DNA from: Cocleimonas sp.
GTDB taxonomy: Bacteria; Pseudomonadota; Gammaproteobacteria; Thiotrichales; Thiotrichaceae
Length of the DNA: 6,784 nt
Assembly: GCA_023145535.1 (NCBI GenBank)
Contig: JAGLDQ010000191.1
Location: 1 to 6,784, forward strand
Direction of reading: 5' to 3'
In this document: piece by piece, positions 4,685-6,784 of the stretch
Layout: each line of letters opens with the position of its first letter
Position numbering within the stretch: position 1 is the stretch's first letter
The notes under the pieces: model-generated
What the model was told of the DNA's origin: nothing
Database searches by the model: none
What the model saw: only the letters and a program-made list of their open reading frames with translations
Position numbers and translations under genes: made by a program

Positions 4685-5581
4685 ATGTCAAAGAAGTATC
4701 CTGTTGTTTCTGTTACTGGCTCATCTGGTGCTGGTACAACGTATGTTAAAAGAGCTTTTGAGAACATTTTTAATCGTGAAAAAATCAGCCCTGCTATTGT
4801 TGAAGGCGATAGTTTTCACAGCCTAAGCCGTGTTGAATTTGGTCAAAAAGCAAAAGAAGCAGAAGAAAATGGTGATCATAGTTTTAGCCACTTTGGTCCT
4901 CAAGCGAATGATTTTGCTTCAATAGAAAGAACATTTAAAGAATATGGTGAAGCGGGTGTTAGCAAAAAGCGTTATTATTTACATAATGATGAGGAAGCGA
5001 CAGCGCAAAATGAACGCCTTGGTTGTGATAAAGCATCGGGTGAGTTTACTCCGTGGGAAAATATTGAGGCAGGAAGTGACTTGCTCTTTTATGAAGGATT
5101 ACACGGCCTAGTTGCTGACGACAAGCAAGATGTTGATACCTCTAAATTTGTTGATTTAGGAATTGGTGTTGTACCCAGTGTGAATCTTGAGTGGATTCAA
5201 AAGATACATCGTGATTATTCTGAGCGTGGTTATGCCGCGGCAGATACGGTTGAAACTATCTTGCGTCGTATGCCTGATTACGTGCATTACATCACGCCTC
5301 AGTTTGCACGTACGGATATTAACTTCCAGCGTGTTCCGTTAGTCGATACATCTCATCCCTTTATTGCACGCGATATTCCTACGCCAGATGAAAGTATGGT
5401 CGTTATCCGCTTTAAAGATCCCAAAAAATTTGATATTGATTTCCCTTATTTATTAAATATGATTGAAGGGTCTTTTATGACACGCCGTAATACGATTGTT
5501 GTGTCAGGTGGGAAAATGAGTATGGCAATGGAGATTATTCTTGCGCCAATTATTCATAATATGATTGAAGAGAGTCAATAA
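4685..5581 (+). CDS. prkB: Phosphoribulokinase (Calvin-Benson-Bassham cycle, proteobacterial class I)
   Basis: Phosphorylates ribulose-5-phosphate with ATP to ribulose-1,5-bisphosphate, the CO2 acceptor for RuBisCO, in the cytoplasm. The P-loop GSSGAGTT (12-19) is followed by VEGDSFH with Asp42, His45 and Arg49, matching the catalytic base and sugar-phosphate residues of the Rhodobacter sphaeroides enzyme. FYEGLHG holds the conserved acidic residue Glu137. WIQKIHRD...ERGY supplies Lys173, Arg176, Asp177 and Arg181. DYVHYITPQF, FQRVPLVDTS and the GGKM-containing C-terminus complete the family pattern. At 298 residues it is near the usual 290. The NERLG insert and DIPTPDES stretch resemble enzymes of autotrophic gammaproteobacteria more than enterobacterial PrkB, supporting a genuine Calvin-cycle role; cbbP would be an alternative symbol. 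Ser46 replaces the frequent Arg, and Ser165 the frequent Ile in VPIVNLEW. The gene is monocistronic, with its own promoter and terminator and no other cbb gene in view. Confidence 0.96.
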   Translation: MSKKYPVVSVTGSSGAGTTYVKRAFENIFNREKISPAIVEGDSFHSLSRVEFGQKAKEAEENGDHSFSHFGPQANDFASIERTFKEYGEAGVSKKRYYLHNDEEATAQNERLGCDKASGEFTPWENIEAGSDLLFYEGLHGLVADDKQDVDTSKFVDLGIGVVPSVNLEWIQKIHRDYSERGYAAADTVETILRRMPDYVHYITPQFARTDINFQRVPLVDTSHPFIARDIPTPDESMVVIRFKDPKKFDIDFPYLLNMIEGSFMTRRNTIVVSGGKMSMAMEIILAPIIHNMIEESQ

Positions 5582-5691
5582 ATTTAGCCTCCTTCATGGT
5601 TAGCGGATAAGGGTGTTATCTCTTGCATTCTGTATCGAGGGGTTCATTGGTAAAGATGCGCTTGGCGGTGAAGGCTGTTTAAATTGGTCGT

Positions 5692-5729
5692 AAAAAGCCC
5701 CAAATATGATGGCATATTGGGGCTTTTTT
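5692..5729. terminator. Bidirectional rho-independent terminator
   Basis: AAAAAGCCCC followed by an AT-rich arm (5692-5708) pairs with CATATTGGGGCTTTTT (5713-5728) around the loop ATGG, with one bulged A. The A-run on the left and T-run on the right (5724-5729) make it active in both directions. It lies between the convergent phosphoribulokinase and reductase genes, 110 bases after the former's stop and 10 bases from the latter's stop. Confidence 0.93.
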
Positions 5730-5739
5730 GTGGGTGTTC

Positions 5740-6750
5740 TTATTGCCTGTCGTTACTAAAATCAAATGAATCAGAAAATAACTGTGCATCAGGTAATCTT
5801 TGCTTAGAAAACACTTCTTTAGCGGCATCAATCATGGGTGGAGGCCCTGCCATATAGACATCATAGGCGGATAAATCACTAAAATCGTCTGCAACGATTT
5901 GATGCACATAGCCCGTTCGTCCTTGCCATTGATCTTTATCATCTGTAGAAGAAAGTACGGGAGTGTAGTGAATATTCTTAACGTCATTTGCCCACGTTTC
6001 AATGAGATCGCTGTATAGATCCTGTTTAGCGCGCACACCCCAGTAGAAATGCACCTCACGATCCGTTTTTTCAGCCATTAATTGCGCTAACATGCCTTTG
6101 AGTGGTGCAAAGCCTGTTCCGCCAGCCATAAAGATCAGTGGGCGGTTTGTGTCGCGCACAAAGAAGGTTCCTAATGGGCCATGAATGCGTAGGAGTGCTT
6201 TTTCTTTCATTTCTTCAAAAACATGAGTAGTAAATTGACCTCCTGCAACTAAGCGAATGTGTAGCTCCAAATTTTCGTCATGAGTGGGTGAGTTGGCTAA
6301 TGAAAAAGCACGCTTTTTATTATTACGTAGCAGGAATTCGATATATTGGCCTGCTTGAAAGGCGAAACGTTTATTGGCAGGCAGTGTGAGCTTCATTTCC
6401 ATCACATCATGCGATCGTTTTTGCAATGAAGTAACTCGTGCAGGCAAGGTCTGTACTTTAATTTCATTATCAGGAATTTCAGCCACTTCAATTTCAAGTG
6501 ATGAGTTAGCCACAGCCGAACAAAATAAAGCCTGACCTGCTTGGTGATCTTCCTCAGATAAACTAACAGGCAGACCTTCTGGATAAGTAACTTTTCCTGA
6601 GATCACCTTCCCTAAGCAATTACCGCAGGCTCCACTGCGACAGCCATAGGGAAAGGAGATGCCTTGACGCAATGCGGCATCAAGAATAAGCTCATTTTGT
6701 TTTACTGTGAATTGATGTCCGCTGGGACTAATTTTAACGTCAAATGACAT
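5740..6750 (-). CDS. 2Fe-2S / FAD / NAD(P)H oxidoreductase (CDP-6-deoxy-delta-3,4-glucoseen reductase-like)
   Basis: A 336-residue soluble electron-transfer flavoprotein. Residues about 3-92 are a plant-type ferredoxin domain with ligands Cys37, Cys42, Cys45 (CRSGACGNC) and Cys77 (LFCSA). About 100-198 is the FAD-binding barrel, with the flavin motif RAFSLAN (147-153) and GPLGTF. About 203-336 is the ferredoxin-reductase NAD(P)-binding domain, with MAGGTGFAP (208-216), the AGPPPMI motif (301-307) and an FSDSFDF tail. This order is that of the AscD/DdhD-type reductases and of oxygenase reductase components. The deoxysugar name is common in databases, but no deoxysugar genes are in view, so its partner and substrate are unknown. 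Related genes in other gammaproteobacteria often sit beside ubiD (recalled, not checked), and the upstream gene is outside the window. The start at 6750 begins the ferredoxin domain correctly but has a poor ribosome site. Confidence 0.88.
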   Translation of the reverse strand: MSFDVKISPSGHQFTVKQNELILDAALRQGISFPYGCRSGACGNCLGKVISGKVTYPEGLPVSLSEEDHQAGQALFCSAVANSSLEIEVAEIPDNEIKVQTLPARVTSLQKRSHDVMEMKLTLPANKRFAFQAGQYIEFLLRNNKKRAFSLANSPTHDENLELHIRLVAGGQFTTHVFEEMKEKALLRIHGPLGTFFVRDTNRPLIFMAGGTGFAPLKGMLAQLMAEKTDREVHFYWGVRAKQDLYSDLIETWANDVKNIHYTPVLSSTDDKDQWQGRTGYVHQIVADDFSDLSAYDVYMAGPPPMIDAAKEVFSKQRLPDAQLFSDSFDFSNDRQ

Positions 6751-6784
6751 GATGATTTATACCTGAGAGTCTGCGATGTGCTAA

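Noticed and set aside
5582..5691. GATAA-GGGTG-TTATC dyad and other small structure after phosphoribulokinase
   Set aside because: Only a 5-bp stem with no T-run; the strong terminator at 5692-5729 accounts for termination.
5832..6059. Minus-strand open frame of 75 codons
   Set aside because: It lies in another frame inside the reductase gene, whose motifs are intact across it.

Overview
The window looks like a stretch of chromosome from an AT-rich gammaproteobacterium. The protein sequences of DusA, RimO, DsbD and phosphoribulokinase all read as typically gammaproteobacterial. The phosphoribulokinase resembles the Calvin-cycle enzyme of autotrophic purple and sulfur-oxidising gammaproteobacteria more closely than the enterobacterial PrkB, so a CO2-fixing and possibly sulfur-oxidising host is likely. 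The genus cannot be fixed from this window. These assignments come from recalled family sequences, not from a search.

Layout, left to right. (1) Positions 1-773, minus strand: the N-terminal part of a DsbD-type thiol:disulfide interchange protein that runs off the left edge. It has a signal peptide, one complete periplasmic alpha domain, a low-complexity linker and the start of a second alpha domain. (2) 774-1028: a non-coding gap with two small hairpins. (3) 1029-1361, minus: a small FUN14-family membrane protein. (4) 1483-2463, plus: tRNA-dihydrouridine synthase A, divergent from the FUN14 gene. (5) 2480-2518: a hairpin between convergent dusA and rimO. (6) 2566-3882, minus: rimO, the ribosomal protein S12 methylthiotransferase. 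(7) 3883-4684: an 802-base AT-rich intergenic region, the most unusual part of the window. (8) 4685-5581, plus: phosphoribulokinase. (9) 5692-5729: a strong bidirectional terminator. (10) 5740-6750, minus: a 2Fe-2S/FAD/NAD(P)H oxidoreductase of the type usually annotated as CDP-6-deoxy-delta-3,4-glucoseen reductase.

The genes do not form one operon. Each has its own promoter space, and most neighbours are divergent or convergent. Two modify the translation apparatus (dusA, rimO), two handle redox (dsbD, the flavoprotein reductase) and one fixes carbon (phosphoribulokinase).

The main discovery candidate is in 3883-4684. Two perfect DnaA boxes (TTATCCACA) and three degenerate relatives lie on a strict 12-bp period, three forward followed by two inverted. 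They form a near-perfect 16-bp hairpin and are flanked by very AT-rich DNA. A further consensus box (TTATTCACA) overlaps the likely rimO -35. This could be a replication origin in an unusual gene context, a DnaA-titrating or regulatory cluster, or a DnaA-controlled divergent promoter region. The same intergenic region also holds a MITE-like inverted repeat (TAGGGTG...CACCCTA), a possible short RNA, and dyads that could be operators for phosphoribulokinase.
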